DNA of 50,387 nt from Acidobacteriota bacterium (GTDB taxonomy: Bacteria; Acidobacteriota; Terriglobia; Bryobacterales; Bryobacteraceae), in NCBI GenBank assembly GCA_025352795.1, contig JANXSF010000014.1, positions 1-50,387 on the forward strand, written 5' to 3'. Shown here piece by piece: positions 23,659 to 32,580 of the stretch. Position numbers and translations under genes: made by a program. The notes beneath the pieces are model-generated. The model saw only the letters and a list, made by a program, of their open reading frames with translations, did not search any database and had not been told where the DNA came from. The first letter of the stretch is position 1, and the number at the start of each line of letters is the position of its first letter.

Positions 23659-26600
23659 TTAGAAGTAGAACTTAGCCCCTAACTGAATTTTCCGGGAACT
23701 ACTTGCCACTGAACTGCGAATGCGTCCGAACGTAGTGCTCGTGATGTCTGATGTTGGCGCTGCGAACATGGTGGAGTTAGTGAAGTTAGTGGCATCGGCC
23801 CGTACTTCAAGCCGCATCCTTTCGCTCAATTGAACCTTCTTCAGCAGCGATGCGTCGAAGACAATAAAGTGCGGTCCAACAAAGAAGTTCCGACCCGTAT
23901 TGCCAAACTCACCCGCACCGGGTGTGCTTAGCCGAGCCCGCTGAGCAGCATCGAAGTACCAGATCAAGCCCGTGCCCGAATCAAGGAATGGCGTACCGTC
24001 GCCACGTCCGCATCCAGTGCAATTTGCGGTCGATTGGTTGACGTTGCTTACTGTATTGCTGCCAGCGAAAACCGTGAACGGTCGACCACTGGAGATGCGT
24101 CCCAAACCAGTTACTTCCCATCCGCCGAGGATCTTATCGACGACGCCCGAAGCGTTGCCCAGGAAGTGTTTGCCTTTGCCAAAGGGCAGGTCATACACCC
24201 AGTTGGTTTGCAAAATATGGCGGCGATCAAAATCAGAAGGCGCATAGTTCAACCGCCGATTGTTGATGTCGAACGGTGTACTGCCAGCAGTTTGCGCGTT
24301 GCCTGAACCGACCACAGTAAGTGTTGGATCGAATGAACGAGTATCCAGTGACTTGGCCCAGGTGTAACTCACATGAAAGGAGACGCCGTTGGTTAGACGG
24401 CGTTCCAACTGCGCTTCCAGTGCGTGGTAAGTGGAAAAGTCATTGGAATCCAGCACGTTCAAACCAGAAGTGGTTCCGTTTCCGGCAAATTGAGGAAAAG
24501 GGATTAGCGCAAATGGTTGGCCAGCCGAAAGCTGAGTTACCGACGACGTGCCTTGCATGCGTGCTGCGAGCGACCCTGCAATAGCGCCCACCGAATTCAG
24601 CTTTAGTTGCGGTGCATATTGCTTGCGCACCATGTCCGATGCTGTATCCCCGGCAACTATGCGAGAGTCCGCTTTGAATAGTGTATTGATCAACGCCGAT
24701 TGGCCGTTATTCTGAATGACTTTGAATGCATCCAGGAACCCACTTGAGTAAATCGAAGTTTGATTCACATTGTAAGCACCCAGTAAGTGATACGCTCGGC
24801 GGCCAATGTAGGCAACATCAATGACGGTGTTCTTGGCAACTTCACGTTGAATATTGAAAGCCCATTGATGAGTCTTTGGCGTCTTCAAATTCGGATCAAT
24901 CACCGTATTGGATGCGGAACTGAAAGGTGCGGGCTGGGTTAAGCTGCTGGGTTTGAGCCCCGCAACACTCAGCTCAGGAAGGTTGCGCAAGCGTCCGCCG
25001 CCTTGGCCGAAATCGGTATTGATGGCGGCATAAGCTCCGCCCGGAAGGCTGGGCAAAATCGTAGAGGCAATCACAAACATATTGATGCGGTCATAAGCGA
25101 TGCGGTAGTTACCACGGATGGACGTTTTACCAGTCTTGAAAGGATCCCAGGCAAAGCCCAAGGATGGGCCGAAATTTCCGAATTGGCTCTTGAATAAATC
25201 GCCTGGAACCCATTTCACAGTGTTGCTGGCTGGGCTGCCAGCCACCACCGCTTGGTTCGGAACCAATATGCTGTTGGCCGGAGTGCTGGGTGCCATGCGG
25301 ATTTCCCAGCGCAAGCCGATATCTATGGTCAAGTTGGGGCGAACCTTCCAGGAGTCCTGACCGTAGAATTCGTATTCGGGATAACGCATATCAAACAGGA
25401 ATGGGCTCTTGGTGAACTGATCGCCCTGCGCCACAAAGCCACGCTGAATCTGCCCAACTCGTCCCAATAAGAAGTTGATGTGCGATTGAAAGTTCGGCCG
25501 GTCATTGGCCACTTGCAGATCAGTGGGAATGCCAAAAGCTGTCGGATCAACGGTGTTAATACCGGTTGAAAAATTGACTTCTTCCGCTGCATTCAAACCA
25601 GCCACCGAACCGCGCTTGTCTTCTTCACGAACGCGCCTCAGGTTGAAACCAGTCTTAAAGCTGTGCGCCCCACGGTTGAAGGAAAGGTTATCCACCACCT
25701 GCCAGGTGCTCACAATGCGTTCATTGCCGAAAGAATATTGCCAGGTATTATCTACTGGCGATCCCGAAATTGCAATGCTCGTGAGCGACGCCAGCGGCTG
25801 GTCGAAATTGGGGTAGTAGCGGTTCTGGCCCACCACCAATTCATTAGTCATATTCGCGTTCGGGGATGTACGCCAATTGAATGCGAAATTCCGAGCCCGA
25901 CGCAATGTGTTCACCAGGCAAGTCCCACCAGGGAATACTGGTTGGCCACCATTGACAACGTCGCAAAGGCTGTCATCATTGCCCCAAACGTAACGACCGT
26001 ACACTGTGTTCTTGCTGTTGATCACGTGATCAATCTTCAGTGTCTGGTCATGCTGGCGTTCGGAAGCCTGGGCGGAAAAGTTGTAGCCGGCGGTATTCAA
26101 TCCATCGCCTACGGCAAAGTTGTTGGGCAGTGGAGTTGCTTTGATCATGGCCTGCAGGCTAGGATCCAGACCCAATTTCTGAGGATCGGAAGTGATCACA
26201 TTGTAAGTGCCGATGTTCAACCCAGCAACCGGATTCCCGCTGGCATCGATTGAAGCTCCAGCGACACCTGCTGGGGTATTGCGTCCGCCTTTTACATAAC
26301 GCAGAATGCCATCGCGAGCCGATTGCGTATACACCGTGCGTGCCGTAGAAGCACTGGAGCGCGCGCGCAAGGCTTGGATTTCAAAAAAGAAAAATGTCTT
26401 GTTTCTGATGATTGGCCCACCAATGCCGCCGCCAAAAATATTCTGCTGCAGTTGGGGTTTTCCTAAGCCATCAATGTTGTTCTGAAACTCGCCCGCATTC
26501 AGCCGCGGTGTGCGATAGAACCAGAACCCGTTGCCATGAATTTCATTGGTGCCGGAGCGCGTCATCATGGCCACCTGGGCGCCACTGTTACGACCCGTTT

Positions 26601-27279
26601 CCGCAGTGTTATTCCCGGTCTGCACACGAACTTCAGCCAGCATATCGGGGTTGACGCGGAACGATGTGGTTTCTGAGCCACCTTGGCTTGAATCATTGAC
26701 GTCAATCCCATCCAGCGTATAGTTCCAGGCACGATCCCGTGCGCCATGCACATGGCTTCCGCCGCCAGTATTCGAACCACTTACTACGCCGGGCTGCATG
26801 AATACTAAGTTGACTGGGTTACGACCGCGGCTACCCACAATCGGCAGATCCATCAATGCTTTTTGAGAAATCAAGTTACCGTAGTTACCCGACGTGGAAG
26901 TCTGAACAGCTTCATAAGAACCATCTACTGTTACTTGTTCTACTAAGGCACCAATTTCCAATTTGATGTTGAGTGTGGCAGGTTGGCCGATAGAAACCTG
27001 AATCTGGCGTGCCACAAATCGCTTGAAGCCCGCCGATTCCGCAGCAATTTCATAAGAGCCCGGCTGGACCGCTTCAAACACATACGTGCCTGCGGAAGAA
27101 GTGATTGTGGTGAAGGCTACCTTGGTGCCTTCGTGAGTAAGTTTAATGGCAGCCCCGGGGACAGACGCCCCTCCAGGATCAAGCACAGAACCCAGAATTC
27201 TGGAGGTGGTTCCTTGGCCAAACGCAGTAGTGCAGGCGCAAAGGAACGCCGATGTGAGGAAAAGCCCCTTGTAAGTCAT
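23659..27279 (-). CDS. TonB-dependent receptor with carboxypeptidase-regulatory-like domain (Oar-like)
   Basis: 1206 residues from ATG 27279, chosen because the signal peptide MTYKGLFLTSAFLCACTTAF starts there and AGGA lies eight bases upstream; the frame is open 11 codons further. Residues about 25-110 are a CarboxypepD_reg-like Ig domain (ILGSVLDPGGASVPGAAIKL, SYEIAAESAGFKRFV). The plug follows (about 120-230, including NVNDSSQGG-like DGIDVNDSSQGGSETTSFR), then a large 22-strand barrel ending in RKIQLGAKFYF with the C-terminal Phe needed for Bam-dependent insertion. This is the long Oar-like class that is highly expanded in Acidobacteria and thought to import glycans or peptides with TonB/ExbBD energy. 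No TonB box can be named with certainty. It is divergent from the GH5-like glycosidase (58-base spacer), so it may take up glycan fragments released by that enzyme. Confidence 0.92.
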   Translation of the reverse strand: MTYKGLFLTSAFLCACTTAFGQGTTSRILGSVLDPGGASVPGAAIKLTHEGTKVAFTTITSSAGTYVFEAVQPGSYEIAAESAGFKRFVARQIQVSIGQPATLNIKLEIGALVEQVTVDGSYEAVQTSTSGNYGNLISQKALMDLPIVGSRGRNPVNLVFMQPGVVSGSNTGGGSHVHGARDRAWNYTLDGIDVNDSSQGGSETTSFRVNPDMLAEVRVQTGNNTAETGRNSGAQVAMMTRSGTNEIHGNGFWFYRTPRLNAGEFQNNIDGLGKPQLQQNIFGGGIGGPIIRNKTFFFFEIQALRARSSASTARTVYTQSARDGILRYVKGGRNTPAGVAGASIDASGNPVAGLNIGTYNVITSDPQKLGLDPSLQAMIKATPLPNNFAVGDGLNTAGYNFSAQASERQHDQTLKIDHVINSKNTVYGRYVWGNDDSLCDVVNGGQPVFPGGTCLVNTLRRARNFAFNWRTSPNANMTNELVVGQNRYYPNFDQPLASLTSIAISGSPVDNTWQYSFGNERIVSTWQVVDNLSFNRGAHSFKTGFNLRRVREEDKRGSVAGLNAAEEVNFSTGINTVDPTAFGIPTDLQVANDRPNFQSHINFLLGRVGQIQRGFVAQGDQFTKSPFLFDMRYPEYEFYGQDSWKVRPNLTIDIGLRWEIRMAPSTPANSILVPNQAVVAGSPASNTVKWVPGDLFKSQFGNFGPSLGFAWDPFKTGKTSIRGNYRIAYDRINMFVIASTILPSLPGGAYAAINTDFGQGGGRLRNLPELSVAGLKPSSLTQPAPFSSASNTVIDPNLKTPKTHQWAFNIQREVAKNTVIDVAYIGRRAYHLLGAYNVNQTSIYSSGFLDAFKVIQNNGQSALINTLFKADSRIVAGDTASDMVRKQYAPQLKLNSVGAIAGSLAARMQGTSSVTQLSAGQPFALIPFPQFAGNGTTSGLNVLDSNDFSTYHALEAQLERRLTNGVSFHVSYTWAKSLDTRSFDPTLTVVGSGNAQTAGSTPFDINNRRLNYAPSDFDRRHILQTNWVYDLPFGKGKHFLGNASGVVDKILGGWEVTGLGRISSGRPFTVFAGSNTVSNVNQSTANCTGCGRGDGTPFLDSGTGLIWYFDAAQRARLSTPGAGEFGNTGRNFFVGPHFIVFDASLLKKVQLSERMRLEVRADATNFTNSTMFAAPTSDITSTTFGRIRSSVASSSRKIQLGAKFYF

Positions 27280-27337
27280 ATTATTTATCCTAGCGTAATA
27301 TTTGACTGTCATATAGGATAGGCTGAGCGGAACACCT

Positions 27338-28438
27338 ATGAAGCAACTCTTTTTTCAATTCTTAATTCTGGCCGTCCCAGCGCTGGCGCAGGCTCCCCGT
27401 TGGACCGAAAAGCAGGCCAATGAATGGTATGACAAACAGCCTTGGCTGGCTGGTGGAAACTACATTCCCGCATCAGCCATCAACGAATTGGAAATGTGGC
27501 AGGCGGAAACGTTTGACCCCAAGCGCATTGACCTTGAGCTGGGTTGGGCCCAGGCCATTGGCATGAATACCATGCGGGTGTTTCTGCACGATCTGCCTTG
27601 GCAGCAGGATGCCGCAGGGTTCCGCAAACGTATCGATCAATTCCTGACCATCGCCGCGAAGCACAAAATTAAGCCGATGTTTGTTCTGTTCGATTCCTGC
27701 TGGGATCCGTTTCCGAAGTTAGGCGAACAGCGCAAACCCACCCCAGGCGTGCACAATTCGGGATGGGTGCAAGCTCCCGGCTCAGATGCGCTCACCGATA
27801 AATCGCAATATGGAAGGCTGGAAGTCTACGTGAAGGGAGTTGTAAGTGCCTTCCGAAACGATAAGCGAGTCCTCGCCTGGGACCTTTGGAATGAACCTGA
27901 TAATTTGAATAATTCCAGTTACAAGTCGAAAGAACCAGCAGGTAAAGTGGAGTTAGTGCAAGCGTTGTTGCCGCAAGTTTTCCAATGGGCCAGAGCGGCA
28001 AAGCCCACGCAACCCCTGACCAGCGGCATTTGGAAAGGTGGATGGAATGGCCCAGAAAAGATGAATGCCATGGAGCGAATCCAGTTGGACTATTCCGATG
28101 TGATTTCGTTCCACAACTACGGCGCTCCACCGGAATTTGAACGCATCATTGTGGAGTTGCAGCGCCACCACCGACCCATTCTGTGCACGGAGTACATGGC
28201 AAGGGGCAATAACAGCACCTTTGCAGGGAGCATGCCGATTGCCAAGAAATATAAGGTGGCGGCCTATAACTGGGGTCTGGTGGCCGGTAAAACGCAGACC
28301 TTTTTACCATGGGATTCCTGGCAGAAGCCATACGTGGATCGCGAGCCGGCAATTTGGTTTCATGAAGTGTTTAAGACCGATGGGTCGTCTTATAAGGCAG
28401 AGGAAGTGGAACTGATTCGGCGGCTGACCACTCATTAA
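27338..28438 (+). CDS. Exported GH5-like glycosidase (cellulase/mannanase superfamily)
   Basis: 366 residues. Signal peptide MKQLFFQFLILAVPALAQ, then a TIM barrel of clan GH-A: NTMRVFLHDLPWQQD (strand 2), IKPMFVLFDSCWDPFPK (strand 3), VLAWDLWNEPDN with the acid/base Glu in the N-E-P motif (strand 4), DVISFHNYG (strand 6), PILCTEYMAR with the nucleophile Glu (strand 7) and AYNWGLVAGKTQT (strand 8). Similar acidobacterial genes are often labelled endo-xylanase or cellulase; the exact glycan cannot be read. Exported to the periplasm or outside. It is divergent from the TonB-dependent receptor and 20 bases before galE on the same strand, so glycan cleavage, uptake and sugar epimerisation may be linked. 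Confidence 0.85.
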   Translation: MKQLFFQFLILAVPALAQAPRWTEKQANEWYDKQPWLAGGNYIPASAINELEMWQAETFDPKRIDLELGWAQAIGMNTMRVFLHDLPWQQDAAGFRKRIDQFLTIAAKHKIKPMFVLFDSCWDPFPKLGEQRKPTPGVHNSGWVQAPGSDALTDKSQYGRLEVYVKGVVSAFRNDKRVLAWDLWNEPDNLNNSSYKSKEPAGKVELVQALLPQVFQWARAAKPTQPLTSGIWKGGWNGPEKMNAMERIQLDYSDVISFHNYGAPPEFERIIVELQRHHRPILCTEYMARGNNSTFAGSMPIAKKYKVAAYNWGLVAGKTQTFLPWDSWQKPYVDREPAIWFHEVFKTDGSSYKAEEVELIRRLTTH

Positions 28439-28458
28439 TTACGGCATAATAGTGTTCT

Positions 28459-29442
28459 ATGAACGTTCTTGTCACCGGTGGTGCCGGTTATATTGGTAGC
28501 CATGCAACAAAGGCTTTGGCTCGTGCCGGACACCTTCCCGTAACATTCGATAACCTGCAACGCGGACATCGCGAGAATGTGAAGTGGGGTCCGCTGGTGG
28601 ACGCGGATTTGGCCGACGAATCGGATATTGTAAAAGCGCTGAAACAATATGAAATAACTGATGTCATGCATTTTGCAGCCTACGCTTACGTCGGCGAATC
28701 CATGCAGCATCCGCGCATGTATTTCACCAACAACTTCTGCAATACGTTGAACCTTCTTAATGCAATGCATGAGGCTCAGGTGAAACGCATTGTATTTTCG
28801 TCTACTTGTGCGACCTACGGCTCACTGGTTTCGTTACCCATTCGTGAGGATCATCCGCAACGCCCGGTGAACCCTTATGGCGAATCGAAATTGTTTATTG
28901 AAAAAATGCTTCGCTGGGCTGGCGAATGCGAAAAACTGGATTGGGTTGCCCTGCGCTATTTCAACGCTGCCGGTGCCGATCCGGATGGCGAAACGGGTGA
29001 AGATCACGACCCCGAACCACACGTGATTCCACGTGCCCTGGCCGCAGCAAATGGTGGCGAGCCGCTGGGCGTGTTCGGAACCGATTACCCAACCCGCGAC
29101 GGAACCGCCGTTCGCGATTATGTGCACGTCACAGATATTGCCGATGCCCACGTCCGCGCGCTGGCATATCTGCAAAACGGCGGAGCATCCACCGCACTGA
29201 ACCTGGGCACTGGCAACGGTCACACCGTGTTTGAACTGATTCAGGCAGTGGATTCTGAGTTAGGCGTGAAGACACCGTACCGCTTGGAGGGCCGGCGTGA
29301 AGGCGATCCGCCAGAGCTTGTTGCCGATCCATCGCTGGCACGTCAGACTCTCGGATGGGAATGCCATCATTCTGATTTGAAAACCATTGTAAGGACTGCC
29401 TGGGCCTACTACAAACGCAATGGCGGACACAGGGGTCATTAG
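28459..29442 (+). CDS. galE: UDP-glucose 4-epimerase
   Basis: 327 residues, the normal length of GalE. It is an extended short-chain dehydrogenase: NAD-binding GGAGYIGSH (7-15), FDNLQRGH after strand 2, DVMHFAAYAYVGES (the H-F-A-A motif), SSTCATYG with the Ser/Thr of the catalytic triad and Tyr140-x-x-x-Lys144 (NPYGESK). The substrate half has RYFNAAGADPDGETGEDH, EPHVIPRAL and FGTDYPTRDGTAVRDYVHV. It interconverts UDP-glucose and UDP-galactose in the cytosol, feeding glycan or LPS synthesis and galactose use. It begins 20 bases after the glycosidase stop and is probably co-transcribed. UDP-xylose/arabinose 4-epimerases look similar, but the RDGTAVRDYVHV segment fits GalE best. Confidence 0.92.
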   Translation: MNVLVTGGAGYIGSHATKALARAGHLPVTFDNLQRGHRENVKWGPLVDADLADESDIVKALKQYEITDVMHFAAYAYVGESMQHPRMYFTNNFCNTLNLLNAMHEAQVKRIVFSSTCATYGSLVSLPIREDHPQRPVNPYGESKLFIEKMLRWAGECEKLDWVALRYFNAAGADPDGETGEDHDPEPHVIPRALAAANGGEPLGVFGTDYPTRDGTAVRDYVHVTDIADAHVRALAYLQNGGASTALNLGTGNGHTVFELIQAVDSELGVKTPYRLEGRREGDPPELVADPSLARQTLGWECHHSDLKTIVRTAWAYYKRNGGHRGH

Positions 29443-29498
29443 CGCTAGCTACAGTTTTTTAGAAATTGGAAACTTCTCTAACGACCGGAGTGGCGTTT

Positions 29499-29540
29499 GT
29501 GGGGCAGGCGATTCCACCTGCCAAGTCCGCTAGCGGACTT
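29499..29540. repeat. GGCAGGCG hairpin plus 18-bp perfect palindrome
   Basis: GTGGGGCAGGCGATTCCACC continues into TGCC, a hairpin with arms GGCAGG/CCTGCC. It is followed at once by AAGTCCGCTAGCGGACTT (29523-29540), identical to its own reverse complement over all 18 bases. The first motif recurs at 29785-29810. Confidence 0.65.
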
Positions 29541-29665
29541 TCTTCACACCTTCGAGTGCCTGGGAAACTTCTGAAATTGGGAAAACTATATGACAGCAGG
29601 CGAAACGGCATGCTCCACAAATGCAGGCATTCAGCCTACGGACTTCGCAACTTCACTCTAAACGT

Positions 29666-29747
29666 TTAAAAGACCGCCCCCTTGCGGTCACGGCTCCGTA
29701 GAATCAATACGTTACAGAGCCGTGACCTCAAGGGAGCGGTCTTTTAA
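29666..29747. repeat. 82-bp palindromic element, copy 1
   Basis: Begins TTAAAAGACCGCCCCCTTGC and ends with the near-complement GGGAGCGGTCTTTTAA; the inner arms CGGTCACGGCTC and GAGCCGTGACC pair around CGTAGAATCAATACGTTACA. Outer ends TTAAAAGACCG/CGGTCTTTTAA are perfect inverted repeats. A second 82-bp copy lies at 43139-43220 and a half copy at 35198. Confidence 0.8.
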
Positions 29748-29784
29748 CCACAAGTTATCCCAACAAGCGTTGGAATTACTGAAA

Positions 29785-29810
29785 GTGGGGCAGGCGATTC
29801 CGCCTGCCCG
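29785..29810. repeat. GGCAGGCG hairpin, second copy
   Basis: GTGGGGCAGGCGATTCCGCC continues into TGCCCG. The arms GGCAGGCG and CGCCTGCC are perfect here. Same unit as at 29499, 286 bases away. Confidence 0.65.
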
Positions 29811-29850
29811 TTTTCATTCCAATCTCAAGAAAACTACATGACATCGGGCA

Positions 29851-31605
29851 CTAATACTTGCTAGCAGTTCCAGTCAGGATATGATTCACAGCGCCATTGT
29901 AGTTGCTATTTTGTGCTCTTCCCACCATTAGGATCTGAGAATAAGCTCCGTCGGCGAAAACGAACTCATATTCGGTTAGGAACGGACCCACCATCATGGA
30001 CATGTTGCCACCAGAACAATCTGGATACACCTGGTAGACACCATTGGTCGATGCATTGCGGAAAATCGAGCTGGTTCCAACTAATCCTCCCATGTTCACC
30101 CGCCCACCGACGTTGGTACTGATGATTCCCCGCATGGCACTGCGCGATCTGGGATCGGCAGCATTGATAAGATAAGCCGGGTTCAACCATCCAATAGCAC
30201 TGATACCGGCACCGCGAGACCAGGTTGCTGTCCGCGTTGTGAAGGTCCAGCCGGTTGGGGCAAATGCTGCATCCAACAGTAGGCTGGCATTCGCCGGACA
30301 TGCTGCCGGAGCATCGATGCGCACGGCCGATGCCTTTGCTATCTTGGGTTGATTCCCGGCTGAGGGGAGGTAGACCTCATTGACCATGTACATTTCCTTG
30401 CAATCGTTGCTGAAGGCAAACTGCCACAGCGTTCCTTCAGACCCGGTTGCAAACTGCAGCGTTCCACCAAATCCGTCAAGTTGGGCCTTGCCCGCAATCG
30501 ACAAGAAACGGATCAAATTTCCATTGTCATTGAGCGATTGTGTTCCCGTCAGATTCAGAATCTGTTGACCAGCATTGCGAGGATCGGAAATGCGGTTTAT
30601 AGAGAACCTTCCAACAGAGGCAAAGGAAGGCGTATTAAGAAAATCTTGAGTCGCCGCCTGGAATGCCCAAGTGGTGTTATTGAGAGAATCGGCAGGGCAA
30701 CCGGCCGTACCCAGGTTCGTATTCTTGCGGGCATATCCGCTGAGCACTTCAAAATTACCATTGTCGGTCTGACGAGTGAGCGTTGTGCTGAGTAGGAACA
30801 ATTGGTTGTAGGATCCATCGGCAAATACGAATTCGTACTGCACCGCTGCTGGGCCTACTTGGAATTGGAGTGTACCACCGGAACAGTCACCGTACACCTG
30901 ATACTGTCCACCGCTGATCGCATTCCGATAAACTGTCAGGCCGGGTCCGGCGTTGGCTGTTACATTTGCAGTAAGTATGCCTCTGGCGTTGGGATCTCGA
31001 CCGTTCGATACGAATCGGGGAATCAGTGTGCCAATACCACTTAGCCCACCTGTCTCTTGGTAAGTACCTTGCTCAGTGTGGAAAGACCAGCCCGTTGGCG
31101 CAGAGGTAACATCCAAAAGTAAATAGGGGTTAGCTGGGCAAGGCTGTTGACTATCGATCCGCAACGCTTTTCCGTCCAGTACCTGGTTGATACTTGGATT
31201 ACCCAGCTTTTCGCTCACTAAATCAATTTCGCTGCAGCTATTACCGAAAACGAACTGCCAAAGAACTGACTGCCGACCGTAAGAAAACAGCAGCGAGCCG
31301 CCCTGTCCTTCCAACTGGGCCGAGCCCACAATATTGGCTAAGCGGGTAATGCCACCGCCTGTGTTAACGGTCATCGTGCCGGTTACTGCAAAGGGGGTTC
31401 TTCCTGTCGCCGTTCGGGCCACCTTGAAGGTTCCAATGTAAGCGGCTCCTCCGACGTTAGTAAAGTTGTAATCGGCCTCTTCGGCGTGAAAGGACCAGGT
31501 TGTGTTGTTGAGGGGGTCTGCAGGGCACTGCGCCTGGGCTGCAGTAGAAAGCAACAAGGCTGTGGCGGTGGCTAAGACAGTATGACTGAGAGTGATAAAT
31601 TTCAT
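29851..31605 (-). CDS. Secreted protein with an internal duplication (four DCSGG/CPAD modules)
   Basis: 584 residues; not a family I can name. Signal peptide MKFITLSHTVLATATALLLS with cleavage after AAQA. The mature protein is two similar halves of about 280 residues. Each half has an A module (CPADPLNNTTWSFHAEEADY versus CPADSLNNTTWAFQAATQDF, ending LWQFVFGNSC or LWQFAFSNDC) and a B module (CPANPYLLLDVTSAPTGWSF versus CPANASLLLDAAFAPTGWTF, ending YQVYGDCSGG or YQVYPDCSGG and YEFVFADGSYNQ or YEFVFADGAYSQ). Paired cysteines suggest one disulfide per module in a beta-sandwich. The DCSG-then-FVxxDG core also occurs once in the 158-residue protein at 45539-46015, so both belong to one secreted acidobacterial family. 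GGAG lies five bases before the ATG, and a clear promoter lies about 50 bases upstream. Confidence 0.8.
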   Translation of the reverse strand: MKFITLSHTVLATATALLLSTAAQAQCPADPLNNTTWSFHAEEADYNFTNVGGAAYIGTFKVARTATGRTPFAVTGTMTVNTGGGITRLANIVGSAQLEGQGGSLLFSYGRQSVLWQFVFGNSCSEIDLVSEKLGNPSINQVLDGKALRIDSQQPCPANPYLLLDVTSAPTGWSFHTEQGTYQETGGLSGIGTLIPRFVSNGRDPNARGILTANVTANAGPGLTVYRNAISGGQYQVYGDCSGGTLQFQVGPAAVQYEFVFADGSYNQLFLLSTTLTRQTDNGNFEVLSGYARKNTNLGTAGCPADSLNNTTWAFQAATQDFLNTPSFASVGRFSINRISDPRNAGQQILNLTGTQSLNDNGNLIRFLSIAGKAQLDGFGGTLQFATGSEGTLWQFAFSNDCKEMYMVNEVYLPSAGNQPKIAKASAVRIDAPAACPANASLLLDAAFAPTGWTFTTRTATWSRGAGISAIGWLNPAYLINAADPRSRSAMRGIISTNVGGRVNMGGLVGTSSIFRNASTNGVYQVYPDCSGGNMSMMVGPFLTEYEFVFADGAYSQILMVGRAQNSNYNGAVNHILTGTASKY

Positions 31606-31653
31606 AGCATCTCCAAATTTGATTTAAGACTAGCGGTACGGGCTAATGGGACG

Positions 31654-31682
31654 ATAGTACCATTACTTTTTAGGGGATACAA
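31654..31682 (-). promoter_or_regulatory. Sigma-70-type promoter with GGTAC inverted pair, before the duplicated secreted protein
   Basis: Minus strand: -35 TTGTAT (31682-31677), 17-base spacer, extended -10 TGGTACTAT with hexamer TACTAT (31659-31654). It shares AATGGTACTATC and the downstream CCCGTACCG with the promoter at 22454-22481, but with an eight-base insertion between them. Confidence 0.65.
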
Positions 31683-31856
31683 TCGCATTGTGAACAAAAA
31701 TCCATTGTTTTCTTATGGATGCAATGTGTTATACAAAACGTAATGATTGTGATAAGAAATTGCTACTGAGGTGTATCTCTAAGGTTTTCAGGAGGATTGG
31801 GGGGCTGGGATTCGTTGTCTATGACTGGGGTGCTTACCCTTCGATATATCCGTGAC

Positions 31857-32063
31857 AGGATCGCCGATATTCTTACCTTGAAAGTATGCGATAAGAATGA
31901 AGGTTTTGCGCGATACGCGTATGCCTATCTCCGTCATCTTCGAAAATCTTGAATATGGTTCCAGCATTGAGGTAGATCATCGAGAATTAAGGTGTGACCC
32001 GCCACCAAATTCAGGCCGTCTTGGGAATTTGCGGCCAAGAGCGCTGGTTTCAACTTCACTTGA
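31857..32063 (+). pseudogene. DUF433 (VapB-type antitoxin-like) remnant
   Basis: Pieces in different frames assemble into a DUF433 protein: RDTRMPISVIFENLEYGSSI (31909 onward), then VTRHQIQAVL (from 31992), then, after removing one G from the GGG near 32022, LEFAAKSAGFNFT and TGA at 32061-32063. Upstream, RIADILTLKVCDKNEGF (from 31857) resembles the degenerate family start ('RI.IDP.VC.GKP'). At least three indels separate the pieces. DUF433 proteins bind DNA and usually pair with a DUF5615/PIN-like toxin gene, which is not seen here. Call based on remembered family pattern; the frame changes are directly visible. Confidence 0.6.
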
Positions 32064-32083
32064 AGCCTGTTACGATGTACGGG

Positions 32084-32521
32084 ATGGCCGCGAGTACTAA
32101 CGACGAACGCGCTTCCGAGTTGCGTGAACTCGGTGAAATGGCCCGCCGGAATCGGGATTTAGTTGCCGCAGAAGCTTGCTACAAGGAGGCTTCCGACCTC
32201 TTGCGAGGTTCACCTAACCGCCTCAAGTTCGCCCACACCATCCGCCACTTGGGGGACGTTTATACCGAACAGCACGACTGGTCCCAAGCGGAGCCCTGTT
32301 TCGTTGAGGCGTTGGAAATCTACCGAAGCCATCCCTCGCGCTCGACCCTAGACTTTGCCAATGCCATCCGGGCTTATGCCGCGCTGAAGTCCGCTCGGGG
32401 AACCCATGAAGAGGCTCGGGTACTTTGGGCCGAAGCGGGTGGGATGTACGAAGCCGTGGGAATTTCAGCGGGAGTGGAAGAATGCAAACGTCGGGTCAAC
32501 TACCCATCTCATCTGGAGTAA
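32084..32521 (+). CDS. Tetratricopeptide-repeat protein
   Basis: 145 residues from ATG 32084; ATG 32075 is nearly as likely and neither has a strong ribosome site. Upstream codons in the same frame belong to the DUF433 remnant. Three TPR-like helical hairpins are visible: LRELGEMARRNRDLVAAEAC, FAHTIRHLGDVYTEQHDWSQ (continuing AEPCFVEALEIYRSH) and FANAIRAYAALKSARGTHEE (continuing ARVLWAEAGGMYEAV). It ends GVEECKRRVNYPSHLE. It is the kind of short soluble TPR scaffold common in Acidobacteria and should bind a partner protein. No signal peptide. It stands alone on the plus strand, with copy A of the 360-bp repeat 60 bases downstream. Confidence 0.7.
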   Translation: MAASTNDERASELRELGEMARRNRDLVAAEACYKEASDLLRGSPNRLKFAHTIRHLGDVYTEQHDWSQAEPCFVEALEIYRSHPSRSTLDFANAIRAYAALKSARGTHEEARVLWAEAGGMYEAVGISAGVEECKRRVNYPSHLE

Positions 32522-32580
32522 GAAGGATAGACAGAAGGTCAGTTCAATAAATGCTTGGTTGATGCCCAATATTGCGGGTC

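Larger units (their letters stand above)
29443..29850. other. Repeat-rich intergenic region without a gene
   Basis: Between the convergent galE and duplicated-protein genes I see no coding signal. The 408 bases hold two copies of a GGCAGGCG-ATTC-CGCCTGCC hairpin, an 18-bp perfect palindrome, an 82-bp palindrome and a loose direct repeat (AAAACTATATGACAGC at 29582 versus AAAACTACATGACATC at 29829). The hairpins probably terminate both genes. Confidence 0.6.

Noticed and set aside
25663-26253. 196-codon plus-strand frame
   Set aside because: It lies wholly inside the TonB receptor gene on the opposite strand and has no motif.
29499-29810. CRISPR array
   Set aside because: The repeats are hairpins in irregular order with no constant-length spacers and no cas gene anywhere in the window.
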